The notes under the pieces: generated by a model | What the model was told of the DNA's origin: nothing | Seen by the model: only the letters and a program-made list of their open reading frames with translations | The model's database searches: none | Shown: in pieces, positions 16,258-25,032 of the stretch | How the letters are laid out: each line of letters opens with the position of its first letter | Numbering within the stretch: the first letter of the stretch is position 1 | Translations under genes and position numbers: made by a program | Assembly: GCA_035627375.1 (NCBI GenBank) | Contig: DASPLX010000048.1 | Coordinates: forward strand, 1 to 45,432 | Direction: 5' to 3' | Origin: DASPLX01 sp035627375 | Lineage (GTDB): Bacteria > Pseudomonadota > Gammaproteobacteria > Burkholderiales > Burkholderiaceae_D | DNA: 45,432 bases

Positions 16258-17695
16258 CCGCTTCTTCGGCCTGCAATTGCTGCGCCGGATGGAACGCGAC
16301 TACCTCGGCTTCTGGAACGACGCGCAACGGAACTACGGCGACGCCGTCTACATGCGCATCGGGCCCTTGGACACCTACGGCTTCATGCATCCGGACCTGA
16401 TACGCGCGGTACTGGTCGACCAGGCCCGCTCGTTCATCCGCTACGAACGCCACATGAAAGTGCTCGGCCAACTGCACGGGCAAAGCGTGCTGATCACCGA
16501 GGGCGAAGCCTGGCAACAGCAACGCCGCATGCTGCAGCCCGGGTTCAGTCCGAAGCGCTTCGACGGGTACGCGCGCCAAATGACCGAAGCGGCCGCCGGG
16601 TTGCTGGACTCCCTGCCGGCCGATGGCCGCACGGCGCTCGACTTCGAACATGTCATGAACATGCTGACCATGGATGTCATTCTGCGCACCATGTTCGGCG
16701 CCAAGATCACGCAGGACACTTCCGATATCGAGGCCGCGGTACGCACGCTGAGCCGGCTCGGCTATGAAGAAATGTTCGATCAAGTCACGCTGCCGGACTG
16801 GCTGCCGCTTCCCGGCAAGGCCGCGAAACTGGCGGCGCTGCGGCTGCTGGACGAACTAATCTGGACCCATATTCGCACCCGCCGCGCGGCGCCGCCGGAC
16901 CGGCAGGAGACGCAGCAAGATTTGCTCGGCATGCTGCTGACCGCCGTGGACGGCGAAGGCGACGGCAGCATGCTGTCCGACCGCCAGGTGCGCGACCAGC
17001 TCATGACCATCTTCCTGGCCGGCCACGAGACCACGGCCTCGGGACTGGCCTGGGCCGGCTGGCTGCTGGCCGCGCATCCGGACGTCGCGCGCCGCGCCGC
17101 CGAGGAAGTCGACCGCGTGCTGGCGGGACGCGATCCCGTGTTCGCCGACGTGGCGCAACTGCCCTACCTGGGCCAAGTGGTCAAGGAAACGCTGCGCCTG
17201 TATCCGCCGGCGCCCGGCGTCTTCATGCGCCGCGCCGTGGAAGATGCGCGGATCGGCGAATGGATCGTACCGAAGGGAGCGCTGGTCTCGATTCTCGCGA
17301 CCATCCCGCATCGCGATCCGCGCTGGTTCCCCGAACCGGACAAATTCGACCCTTCCCGCTTCGAGGCCGAAGCGGCGAAGCGGATCCCGCGCGGCGCCTA
17401 CTTCCCGTTCGGCACCGGCCCGCGCGTCTGCATCGGCAACAGCTTCGCGACCATGGAAATGACGCTGATCCTGGCAATGCTGCTGCAGCGCTATGCCTTG
17501 CATCCCGCACCCGGACAGAACCGGCCGCGCATACGCATGCAGGTGACCCTGCGGCCGGAAAACGGTGTGCGATTGGAGCTGAGCAGACGCGAGCGGCGAG
17601 AAGGCGATGCCGTTCCGGCGGAGCCGCCCGCCTCGCACGCCGGAACCTGCCCCTTCCATGCGGCGGGAGCGGACGCGCAGCGCATTCATGGATGA
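16226..17695 (+). CDS. cytochrome P450
   Basis: A 489-residue soluble P450 monooxygenase. The oxygen-binding I-helix motif AGHETT is at 265-270, the K-helix ExxR at Glu321-Arg324 in ETLRLYPP, the PERF-type region at 375-379 (DPSRF), and the heme-thiolate loop FPFGTGPRVCIG with Cys402. The sequence style (class E group, CYP4/CYP102-like heme loop) is unlike the camphor-type P450s. There is no fused reductase and no ferredoxin gene beside it, so redox partners must come from elsewhere. Starting at MKIPRPPGP overlaps the AraC gene by 32 bp; a longer frame upstream exists but is the AraC gene read out of frame. Substrate unknown. Confidence 0.93.
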   Translation: MKIPRPPGPRDRFFGLQLLRRMERDYLGFWNDAQRNYGDAVYMRIGPLDTYGFMHPDLIRAVLVDQARSFIRYERHMKVLGQLHGQSVLITEGEAWQQQRRMLQPGFSPKRFDGYARQMTEAAAGLLDSLPADGRTALDFEHVMNMLTMDVILRTMFGAKITQDTSDIEAAVRTLSRLGYEEMFDQVTLPDWLPLPGKAAKLAALRLLDELIWTHIRTRRAAPPDRQETQQDLLGMLLTAVDGEGDGSMLSDRQVRDQLMTIFLAGHETTASGLAWAGWLLAAHPDVARRAAEEVDRVLAGRDPVFADVAQLPYLGQVVKETLRLYPPAPGVFMRRAVEDARIGEWIVPKGALVSILATIPHRDPRWFPEPDKFDPSRFEAEAAKRIPRGAYFPFGTGPRVCIGNSFATMEMTLILAMLLQRYALHPAPGQNRPRIRMQVTLRPENGVRLELSRRERREGDAVPAEPPASHAGTCPFHAAGADAQRIHG

Positions 17696-17746
17696 CCAGC
17701 ACAAACAGGTAATATTCCGACCGCCAAGCCGCTCCGGCGATTTCTC

Positions 17747-19228
17747 CTATTTGCGCTCCGGACTGGTTGCCCGGTCCCGGATGAAGGTCTTCGGCGCCGT
17801 GGACGATTGCGTGCCGGTGCCGCGGGCGACGCGAATCATGTCCGCCGCATAGTTGGTCTGGCGCTTGAGCACTTCCCGCCGCTCGGTTTGCGTTTCCACC
17901 TGCGTGGAGTTGTAAGGGCTGCTGTCGACGTTCCGGGCCTGCAGCGGAAACGACATGCGGTCGAGGGTGCGCGAACCGGCGAACACCAGGGCCGTTGCGA
18001 GCGGCTTGAAAACGCCGGTCGACTTCATGCCCTGCTGCCGTCCCTGATCCACCCAGGTGGAGGCGCGTTCGCGATCGGCCTGGGTATGGCCGCTCCCTCC
18101 GTGCGCGAATGTCGGGAAGCCTTTGCTGGTCGGATGCCGCTGTCCGCGCGTCTCGCCGTCGAGATCGATGGGGGCGACGACGTCTTCGGTCTTGAGCCGC
18201 ATCGCCGACTGCGCGCGCAGATAGTGATATTGCAGCAGGTCGGCTTGCTTCGTGAGCTCCGGCTTCTCGTCGCTTTTCTGCGCCTGGCTGAAGCCGCGAT
18301 GGAACGCCGCCGTCGTTTGCGACTGCGTCGCCTCGTCGAGCCCGGGCTCGATGCGGCGAAATCCCTCGCCCGTGACTCCGGCTTGCCGCAATTTCTCGAC
18401 TTTTTCCCCGTGATTTTTAGGAAGATTTCCCTTGTTGAGCGCCTCCAACCCGTCGGCAAGCTTCTCCATCTTGGCGAGCGTGCTTTTGCGCTTCGTGTCG
18501 GAGAGTCCGATGAATTTCTCGCGCATTTCACGGCCGAACTTCTTGGCCTCCGCCTGTATTTGCTCATGGGTCGGCGGCTTGCCGACCGGCCGCGCTTGCC
18601 ATTCTTGCTTGCCTTTGCGGTCGATCTCGACGGCTTCTTGCTCCCCGCCGATCGGCACGGCAAGTCCTTTCAAGCCTTTCTGGAATGGACGCACCAGCTT
18701 GCTCTTGCTCGACGTGTCCACAGTCGGCGTCAGCGACTGCGACGACAGCTGCTGACTGCCACGCGGCGACTGCATGGACGGGAAGGGCGACATATCGAAG
18801 ACGGAGTTTCTTCCCAGGTTCTGCAGCTGCTTAGAGAACGAGGATGCGCGCTGCTGTTGCTGCGAAAAGAAATCGGACGACGACAACAGGCTTTTCAGGT
18901 GATCGAACGAGGAATTCCCGCCTTGGAACAGATTGCTGTGAAGCGGAGTCGGTTGTGAAAAGAAAGGAAACGACTGCTGCAGTTGAAGATGCATGCCATG
19001 AGAATCCGGCGACAAGGGCGACTTCATCGGACTGCCTTGCCGCACCAATGTTTCGTCGGTCTTGAGCTTCTTCGGCGGTTGGATGCCGTTCGAGAACGGC
19101 TCCTGGGGCTGGCCAAATTGATAGTGCTCCTGTGAAGGCGTATAGCGTGGAGCCGATCTCTTCACGTTGACCGACGAATCGCGGGTATTTGCCGGCTCCC
19201 TGCTCCGTCCCTGCCTTTCCAAATCCAT
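17747..19228 (-). CDS. unrecognised 493-residue protein with Q/S/P-rich N-terminus
   Basis: A 493-residue protein matching no family I know. Residues 1-175 are low-complexity and disordered-looking, rich in Gln, Ser, Pro and Phe, with a polyQ stretch (QQQQ at 123-126) and a basic PPKKLK at 51-56 resembling a nuclear-localisation signal. Residues 200-350 are charged and helical (GREMREKFIGLSDTKRKS). The C-terminal third contains FKPLATALVFAGSRTLDRMSF. No signal peptide or membrane helix. GGAGGAACG precedes the ATG, supporting the start. The features are those seen in type III effectors, but no hrp box or secretion gene is nearby, so that remains a guess. Confidence 0.75.
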   Translation of the reverse strand: MDLERQGRSREPANTRDSSVNVKRSAPRYTPSQEHYQFGQPQEPFSNGIQPPKKLKTDETLVRQGSPMKSPLSPDSHGMHLQLQQSFPFFSQPTPLHSNLFQGGNSSFDHLKSLLSSSDFFSQQQQRASSFSKQLQNLGRNSVFDMSPFPSMQSPRGSQQLSSQSLTPTVDTSSKSKLVRPFQKGLKGLAVPIGGEQEAVEIDRKGKQEWQARPVGKPPTHEQIQAEAKKFGREMREKFIGLSDTKRKSTLAKMEKLADGLEALNKGNLPKNHGEKVEKLRQAGVTGEGFRRIEPGLDEATQSQTTAAFHRGFSQAQKSDEKPELTKQADLLQYHYLRAQSAMRLKTEDVVAPIDLDGETRGQRHPTSKGFPTFAHGGSGHTQADRERASTWVDQGRQQGMKSTGVFKPLATALVFAGSRTLDRMSFPLQARNVDSSPYNSTQVETQTERREVLKRQTNYAADMIRVARGTGTQSSTAPKTFIRDRATSPERK

Positions 19229-19383
19229 CGTTCCTCCAGAATGTCACCGACCGCAGGATGTGATCGGCAAATTCTAGCGCCGGATGTACCGCAGGCAGTA
19301 TGCACGAGCGGCTGAAATTATCGATATTGGCTATCTACGCAACAGTGTCCGGCGAAAATCGGCGCGGCATATTTGACGATATG

Positions 19384-19429
19384 GCAATCCGCGAGGATTG
19401 CCCCGGCCGCCGTCCCAGGCACGAGGGAC
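19384..19429 (-). repeat. two hairpins after the phasin-like gene
   Basis: Two short perfect hairpins follow the phasin-like stop codon on the minus strand: GTCCC/GGGAC (19412-19416 with 19425-19429) and GCAATCC/GGATTGC with a four-base loop (19384-19390 with 19395-19401). No T-run follows, so they are weak as intrinsic terminators; they may stabilise mRNA 3' ends or assist Rho. Confidence 0.4.
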
Positions 19430-19433
19430 GCAA

Positions 19434-19907
19434 TCATGAATGCAGCTTCTGGCTCACCCAATAGCCATAATCCACCTCGATATTCTCCATCAGTCCCACC
19501 AGGTTGGTGGCCTGGACAGTCACCAGCTGGCTCCATTGCGTCACGAGATTGCATTGCTTTTCCACCAGTTTCGACATGGTGTTGGCTTGTCTGAGCTGGG
19601 AATAATCGTCCATCAGGATCGCGCAACCCTTGAGCCAGTCGCGATACTGGTCTTGCAAGCGTTGCATCACCGCCGCCTGCAATTGCAAGGATTCGTTCCA
19701 GATCTGGGGATCCATGAGATGCGTCGTCAACGCCGCGGTCAACACCCCGTTGTGGAACGCGCGGGCGGAATGCTTGTGCAGCAGGGTGTGCGTCGTCACG
19801 GCGTGCGCGAGCGGTGCCGCGGCCTTCTTGGCCGTCATCTCGTGGAATTCCGGAATGTCGTGCCTGGCCAGCGAGCGCCGGCCGATAGTGACGGGAAGTC
19901 TGCTCAT
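19434..19907 (-). CDS. phasin-like protein
   Basis: A 157-residue all-helical protein with no signal peptide. The segment ESLQLQAAVMQRLQDQYRDW followed by NTMSKLVEKQCNLVTQWSQL and NLVGLMENIE has the amphipathic, Gln-rich helices of phasins, which coat polyhydroxyalkanoate granules. It follows a PHA depolymerase gene by 70 bp on the same strand, which supports this reading. I am less sure of the family than of the neighbour; other granule-associated or coiled-coil proteins have similar composition. Confidence 0.65.
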   Translation of the reverse strand: MSRLPVTIGRRSLARHDIPEFHEMTAKKAAAPLAHAVTTHTLLHKHSARAFHNGVLTAALTTHLMDPQIWNESLQLQAAVMQRLQDQYRDWLKGCAILMDDYSQLRQANTMSKLVEKQCNLVTQWSQLVTVQATNLVGLMENIEVDYGYWVSQKLHS

Positions 19908-19977
19908 GATGGTCTCGCTTCCTGAGAGTGATGGGAGTCGAAGGAGCCGGGGATGGTGACGCTTTGGCCAAGGCCGG

Positions 19978-21045
19978 TCAGCCGCCGAGCCGATCGAGCA
20001 TGCCGTGGATGGCCTTGATCTGGATCGCGTCGCGCGAGTAGTAATCGGGCTGCCGCGAATCCAGGCTGGTATAACCCCACCAGTCCCAGCAACCGTCCGG
20101 ATTCTGAATCTCGCCGTCGTCCATCCCCTCCACCTGGGGATAGAGCACGATGATGTCGTTGCTATCCGCGATATGGTTGTAGCCGGTCGTCGTGATGTAG
20201 CGATTGCCATAGGGCGGCTGGTTGGCGATGTCGGCCCGGCCATTGACGTAATCCGTGTAGTTGTAACCCTGCTTGCAGCCATGCAAGGCGATATGCACCC
20301 GCGCCGGCGCGCCCTCTTCGACGGCGCGCGGCACGTAGGCGTAGCCGAACCGGCTCATGCTGGCGCGCGGTTCGCCGCCGAAGAATTCGGTCTGGTCGAA
20401 ACGCAGCAAACGCCCGCTGAGCCGTTCGGCCGGCGGCTTCAGACCGGCATAGAGATGGCGCAGGATCTCATGGGACTGCATGAAACCGCCATTGTTGATG
20501 TAGGGCGGCTGATTGGTGGGCAAGGGCGAATCCTCGGGATTATCGGTAATGATCGAATGGCCGGCCGGCAGGCTGTCGTCGTAGACGATATTGTCCGGTT
20601 CGACGCCCAGCAATTCATAGAACTTCCGGGTCCTCGCCACCACGTCGGAATAGACCACCTCGTCCTGGCTGCCGGTGAAGATGTAGACGCGGTCGTCGGC
20701 AAGATTGGCGACGTCGTCGATCTGGCCGGCCTCGGCCGTTTGCCTGGCCAATTGCGCCAACCGTTGCGCGTTCGGCGCGGTTTGCGGCACCAGCGGATTC
20801 ATGCAGATATACAGGGAATTCTCGATGTTGGCGTCTTCCGCGAGCGGCGCGGCCCAACGGTAGGTTTCGGCACAGCGGAACGGGCCGCCGGCAATGATAC
20901 CGGCGCCCACGAAGCTGGCCGAATGGGCGAGGTGCATTTGCACCGTCATGAACGCCCCGGACGACAAGCCGGAAATCGAGCTCTGCCCTTTCTTGACGTT
21001 GTACGAGCCGAGTTGAACGACCTTGGCGTTGGCGCTGGTCACCAT
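19978..21045 (-). CDS. short-chain-length PHA depolymerase, type 2 catalytic domain
   Basis: A 355-residue alpha/beta hydrolase. The lipase box GLSSG is at 26-30 with Ser28 as the likely nucleophile, unusually near the N-terminus as in type 2 catalytic-domain depolymerases, followed by VGAGIIAGGPFRCA. Later landmarks are FTGSQDEVV, LPAGHSI and HIALHGCKQGYNYTDYV. These enzymes cleave poly(3-hydroxybutyrate). GAGGAG lies about 7 bases before the chosen ATG, and no signal peptide is present, whereas characterised members are mostly secreted; with the phasin-like gene downstream, action on intracellular granules is possible. There is no substrate-binding or linker domain. Confidence 0.85.
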   Translation of the reverse strand: MVTSANAKVVQLGSYNVKKGQSSISGLSSGAFMTVQMHLAHSASFVGAGIIAGGPFRCAETYRWAAPLAEDANIENSLYICMNPLVPQTAPNAQRLAQLARQTAEAGQIDDVANLADDRVYIFTGSQDEVVYSDVVARTRKFYELLGVEPDNIVYDDSLPAGHSIITDNPEDSPLPTNQPPYINNGGFMQSHEILRHLYAGLKPPAERLSGRLLRFDQTEFFGGEPRASMSRFGYAYVPRAVEEGAPARVHIALHGCKQGYNYTDYVNGRADIANQPPYGNRYITTTGYNHIADSNDIIVLYPQVEGMDDGEIQNPDGCWDWWGYTSLDSRQPDYYSRDAIQIKAIHGMLDRLGG

Positions 21046-21204
21046 GAAGAATCTCCTCGATGATCTTGCAATGGAACGTTCCAACATGCCGGCGTGCGGC
21101 GACCTGGGAGGACGATACCTGTGTTCCGCACGGCGCCGATTGAGATCGCACAAGCGTGTCTTGTAAAATCCGCTTGGCGGAAACAAGAACACTTTTGAAA
21201 AGAA

Positions 21205-21645
21205 ATGAAAATGAAGAAACTCTTTGCTCTCGTCGGTCTTCTGATCTGCCTTTCTTGCTATGCGGACGAATCCGCGGAGCTCGCTCCGGATGAGATCAAG
21301 ACCTTGGTCTCGGAAGTCAACGGCGCTCAGAACAAGATGATGATGCTCGGTTCAAAAATGGACGACGTCGACGCCTTGTTCGCTATGTATTCCGACGATT
21401 TCACCTACATCCACGAGGCCTATGGTGGAACGTATTCAAGAGAACTGCTTTATGGGAATGCATCGAGAAACGTGAAGGCCGGGCGCTACAAGCTGACTCG
21501 GGACCGTTATCGGATCTTGAATATCTTGCCCGGATTGAACGCCGCCGCCGTCGAGAGATTGGAACTCGATAGCGGGAAGGTCCATTTATCCGTATTTGAA
21601 TTCAAGGGTAAGAAGGTCTCGAAGATTACGGAATATTGGAAGTAA
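21205..21645 (+). CDS. secreted NTF2/SnoaL-like protein
   Basis: A 146-residue protein with a signal peptide (MKMKKLFALVGLLICLSCYA) and a mature domain of the NTF2-like cone fold: VDALFAMYSDDFTYIHEAYGG is the usual helix-strand opening and the end KVSKITEYWK is typical of SnoaL/DUF4440-like proteins. A cysteine at the end of the signal (LSCYA) could also make it a lipoprotein. AAAAGAAATGAAAATG offers two nearby starts, with no strong ribosome site. It is divergent from the PHA depolymerase. Base composition is lower in G+C than the surroundings. Confidence 0.75.
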   Translation: MKMKKLFALVGLLICLSCYADESAELAPDEIKTLVSEVNGAQNKMMMLGSKMDDVDALFAMYSDDFTYIHEAYGGTYSRELLYGNASRNVKAGRYKLTRDRYRILNILPGLNAAAVERLELDSGKVHLSVFEFKGKKVSKITEYWK

Positions 21646-21892
21646 AGCCTCGCAGTGCGCGGCGAGAAGCAGCGAGGCCAATCCGTCCAACGGCGGAGAG
21701 CTCCTGACCATGCTTAGCCCGGAAGCATAGGCTACGCATGTACGCCTCCATCAACCCAACGCGCCCGTCGACTCCTCGATCAAGGCGCCCTCCTTCGCGC
21801 TCGGCATGGCGCCGCTGATATCTTTCTCTCTCCGCACTGCAACAGAAAAGTAGTATTTGTCTGTTACCACCTCGTTTCGGGAAGACCTAATA

Positions 21893-22324
21893 ATGGCTTC
21901 AACTTCAAACGAGGAATACATCTTGGAAACGGCAAAAATCATACATACGATGATCAGGGTTCTCGATCCGAACCGATCGATCAAATTCTATGCGGATATC
22001 TTTGGTTTCAAGGAGTCGCACCGACTGACCTTCGATGACTTTACGTTGATTTATCTGCGCAACGAAGAGAGTCAGTACGAGATCGAGTTGACGCATAACC
22101 ATGGTCGGACCGAACCCTATACGCACGGAGACGGCTACGGACATTACGCCTTCGCCGCGACAGACTTAGTAAGCATGCACTCCAAGATCGCTGAACTCGG
22201 TTATGCGCCTACCGCGATCAAGGAGTTTCGCCAAAACGACGAACTGCTCGCTCGCTTTTTCTTTGTTGCCGACCCCGACGGATACAAAATCGAAGTCTTG
22301 GAAAGACAAGGGCATTACCAATAA
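21893..22324 (+). CDS. glyoxalase I-type VOC metalloprotein
   Basis: A 143-residue VOC-fold protein resembling lactoylglutathione lyase (GloA). The four metal ligands of glyoxalase I appear in order: His18 in IIHTMIRVLD, Glu65 in YEIELTHNHG, His84 in YGHYAFA, and Glu134 in DGYKIEVLE. IKFYADIFGF and FFFVADPDGYKIEV are diagnostic. The upstream Met 12 codons earlier is less likely because the family starts near HTM. The next genes are the GMC dehydrogenase operon. Activity on the methylglyoxal-glutathione adduct is likely but not proven; a gloB gene lies at 25547. Confidence 0.88.
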   Translation: MASTSNEEYILETAKIIHTMIRVLDPNRSIKFYADIFGFKESHRLTFDDFTLIYLRNEESQYEIELTHNHGRTEPYTHGDGYGHYAFAATDLVSMHSKIAELGYAPTAIKEFRQNDELLARFFFVADPDGYKIEVLERQGHYQ

Positions 22325-22366
22325 ATCGCTGGCAACGATGCCTGAAAAACGATAGAGGAGATAAGC

Positions 22367-22905
22367 ATGCATGGACCGACACAACCGCAACGCAGGAAGT
22401 TCTTCAAGATTGCCTCCGCCGGGACACTGGCAAGCACGGCCGTAGGAATTCCGAGTCTTCTTGTTTCCAGCCAGGCGCAGGCGGAAGAATTGCTGGGCAA
22501 GGAGGTCTTCTCCACCCTGGTCAAGATCGCGCGCGACATCTTCCCGCATGACCGCTTTGGAGACGAACCATATGCCAAGGCGGTCGCGGATTATAGCGGC
22601 AAGGGAAAGGAAGATCCTGCGTTGCGCAACGTTCTCATCGACGGAGTCAAGCTGGCCGATGCAGCGGCGAAGAAACAGCACCGAAAAGGTTACGCCGAAC
22701 TGGCGGACGAGAAAGCGCGCGTCGCCATCCTGACCACCATCCAAGACACCCCCTCTTCACCGGTCTGCGCGGCGCCCTGGTGGTCGGCTTGTATAACCAG
22801 CCGGCCGTCTGGGCAAAACTGGGCTATCAAGGTCCGTCCGCCGAACACGGCGGTTATATCCATCGCGGATTCAACGATCAATCCTGGATGGACGCGCAAA
22901 GCTGA
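22367..22905 (+). pseudogene. Tat-exported small subunit of a GMC dehydrogenase, frameshifted
   Basis: The ATG at 22367 opens a protein with a twin-arginine signal (RRKFFK at 9-14) and the helical body of the gluconate 2-dehydrogenase subunit 3 family (FSTLVKIARDIFPHDRFG). After Thr128 the frame degenerates into unrelated residues. Inserting one C in the C run at 22749-22753 restores a convincing continuation, LFTGLRGALVVGLYNQP then VWAKLGYQGPSAEHGGYIHR, ending at a TGA (22903-22905). The intact product would be about 179 residues and serves as the chaperone-like subunit that exports the catalytic subunit. The break is either a sequencing error in the homopolymer or a real mutation; as written the frame would run to 22927. 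Confidence 0.8.
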
Positions 22906-22944
22906 AACCGGTAACAGACAAATATAAGCGAGGAGGCTACTATC

Positions 22945-24519
22945 ATGGCAGCAAAGGCTAAATTCGGCTTAGACGAGGAAGTCGTCGTCATCATCGGCTC
23001 CGGCGCGGGCGGCGGCACCTTGGGAAATGAACTTGCCCAGAAAGGCATCAAGGTTGTCATCCTCGAGGCGGGTAAGCGGCATGAAATCGGCGATTTCGAA
23101 AATGATGAATGGCCGATGTTCGAGAAGATCTCGTGGCTGGACAAGCGGTCCACCTCCGGCACTTGGGAAATCGCCAGAGACTTCCCCAATCTTCCGGCAT
23201 GGATCGTGAAAGCCGTGGGGGGAACCACAGTGCATTGGGCGGGCGCGTCGTTGCGCTTCCAGGATCATGAGTTCCGGATCCGCTCCGAGTACGGCGACAT
23301 ACAAGGCGCCAACATGCTGGATTGGCCCATTACCCTGAACGAACTGGCGCCATATTACGAACGCGCCGAATACAAGATGGGCGTCACCGGCACGCATGGC
23401 ATTCCGCGCCTGCCGGGAAACAACAACTACCGCGTGCTCGCGGCCGGCGCGAAGAAAATGGGATATCGCGATTTCCATACCGGGAATATGGCGATCAATT
23501 CCCAGCCGCGGGACGGGCGCGGCGCATGCCAGCAAATCGGTTTCTGCTTCCAGGGCTGTAAATCCGGCGCCAAATGGTCGACCCTGTATGCCGAGATTCC
23601 CAAAGGAGAGCGCACCGGAAATCTCGAAGTGAGGCCGGATGCCCAGGCACTCAAGATAGAACACGATGCCTCGGGACGCGTCACCGGGGTAGTCTACGCA
23701 AACTCGAAAGGTGTACGGAATTTCCAGAAGGCGCGCGTGGTTTGCGTGGCCGGCAACTCCATCGAATCGCCGCGCTTGCTGCTGAACTCCGCCTCGTCGA
23801 TGTTTCCGGACGGCTTGGCAAACTCTTCCGGGCAGGTCGGCAAGAACTATATGCGCCACATGACCGGTTCGGTGTATGCCGTGTTCGACAAGCCGGTGCA
23901 CATGTTTCGCGGCACCACCATGGCCGGCATCATACGCGACGAGTCGCGGCACGACACGAGCCGCGGATTCGTCGGCGGCTATGAAATGGAGACGCTCTCC
24001 CTCGGCGTGCCATTCCTGGCGGCGTTCCTCGAGCCGGGCGCCTGGGGCCGGGAGTTTACTTCCGTGATGGATGCCTACGACAACATGGCCGGCATGTGGC
24101 TGGTCGGGGAAGACCTGCCGCAAGAGTCGAACCGCATTAGCCTGCACCCGACGGAAAAGGACCAATTCGGCCTGCCCATTCCACATGTGGCCTACAGCGA
24201 TCATGCCAACGACGCCGCAATGCGTGCTCACGCCTACAAGCAGGGCAAGGCCTTGTATGAAAGCGTCGGCGCCAAGCGTACCGTCTTCACGCGCCCCTAT
24301 CCATCCACCCACAACCTGGGAACGAACCGGATGAGTGAAAAGCCGCAGGACGGCGTGGTCAACAAGTGGGGGCGCGCCCATGACATCAAGAACCTGTTCG
24401 TTTCGGATGGCAGCCAGTTCACGACCAGCGCGGCGGAAAATCCGACCTTGACCATCGTGGCGCTGGCGATACGCCAAGCCGACCATATCGCGCAAGCAAT
24501 GTCGAGGAAGGAGCTGTGA
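22945..24519 (+). CDS. GMC-family FAD dehydrogenase, large catalytic subunit
   Basis: A 524-residue flavoprotein of the GMC oxidoreductase family in the multi-subunit membrane-dehydrogenase branch (gluconate, sorbitol, or FAD-glucose dehydrogenase type). The FAD dinucleotide motif GSGAGGG is at 18-24 and VILEAG at 38-43; the C-terminal HNLGTNRM holds the active-site His, followed by TSAAENPTLTIVALAIRQAD. Cys195, Cys201 and Cys205 form a Cx5Cx3C cluster in CQQIGFCFQGCKSGAK, the place where related enzymes bind a 3Fe-4S cluster. There is no signal peptide, so it would be exported by the Tat subunit upstream. It overlaps the cytochrome gene by one base. Substrate unknown. Confidence 0.92.
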   Translation: MAAKAKFGLDEEVVVIIGSGAGGGTLGNELAQKGIKVVILEAGKRHEIGDFENDEWPMFEKISWLDKRSTSGTWEIARDFPNLPAWIVKAVGGTTVHWAGASLRFQDHEFRIRSEYGDIQGANMLDWPITLNELAPYYERAEYKMGVTGTHGIPRLPGNNNYRVLAAGAKKMGYRDFHTGNMAINSQPRDGRGACQQIGFCFQGCKSGAKWSTLYAEIPKGERTGNLEVRPDAQALKIEHDASGRVTGVVYANSKGVRNFQKARVVCVAGNSIESPRLLLNSASSMFPDGLANSSGQVGKNYMRHMTGSVYAVFDKPVHMFRGTTMAGIIRDESRHDTSRGFVGGYEMETLSLGVPFLAAFLEPGAWGREFTSVMDAYDNMAGMWLVGEDLPQESNRISLHPTEKDQFGLPIPHVAYSDHANDAAMRAHAYKQGKALYESVGAKRTVFTRPYPSTHNLGTNRMSEKPQDGVVNKWGRAHDIKNLFVSDGSQFTTSAAENPTLTIVALAIRQADHIAQAMSRKEL

Positions 24520-24908
24520 TGCGCAGCATTCGCGGAATACGTGCCGTTGCAGCCGTCGTTGCCGGTCTTGGCGTGATGATCGATGCCGCGTATGCTCAGG
24601 AGAAGGCTGCGGGCGAAAAACTGTTCAAGGGCCAATGCATGACTTGCCATTCCACTGGCCGCGGCGAGCCGCATCGCCAGGGCCCGAATCTTTTCGGCAT
24701 CGTGGGACGGGATGCCGGGCGGACACCCGGCTACACGTATTCCGACGCGTTCCAGAAAGCTCTCGGCGGCAAGCGCTGGACCGATGCCGCGCTCGATGCC
24801 TGGCTGGCGGATACGCAAGATGTCGCACCGGGTTCGGTGATGCCGTATGTCCAGGCCGACGCCGATAAGCGCCGGGAGTTGATCAAATACCTGAATACGC
24901 TGCACTGA
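24519..24908 (+). CDS. monoheme cytochrome c, dehydrogenase electron acceptor
   Basis: A 129-residue class I cytochrome c. Signal peptide about 1-26 (cleavage after AYA), heme site CMTCH at 40-44, and Met108 in PGSVMPY as the distal ligand. The gene starts at the ATG sharing one base with the TGA of the GMC gene, with GGAAGGAG before it, so translation is coupled. It probably carries electrons from the GMC subunit to the respiratory chain. Well-known gluconate- and FAD-glucose-type dehydrogenases use a larger triheme cytochrome; here it is a single-heme, short version. Confidence 0.92.
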   Translation: MRSIRGIRAVAAVVAGLGVMIDAAYAQEKAAGEKLFKGQCMTCHSTGRGEPHRQGPNLFGIVGRDAGRTPGYTYSDAFQKALGGKRWTDAALDAWLADTQDVAPGSVMPYVQADADKRRELIKYLNTLH

Positions 24909-25032
24909 CGATTCGAGCGAATGCAGCGCGCGTATCGTGCCGGCGTAAAACAGCACGATGAGATTGATGACGGATTCGATATCAAGCCCGGGATCAAGCA
25001 AGGGCTGCGGAAATGCCAGGATCCGCATCGAT

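Noticed and set aside
21647..21678. GCCTCGC/GCGAGGC inverted repeat as terminator of the NTF2-like gene
   Set aside because: The stem is short, the loop long and no T-run follows.
22315..22744. Minus-strand frames antisense to the Tat subunit gene
   Set aside because: They have no motif, and the plus-strand reading has a twin-arginine signal and family pattern once the C-run is repaired.
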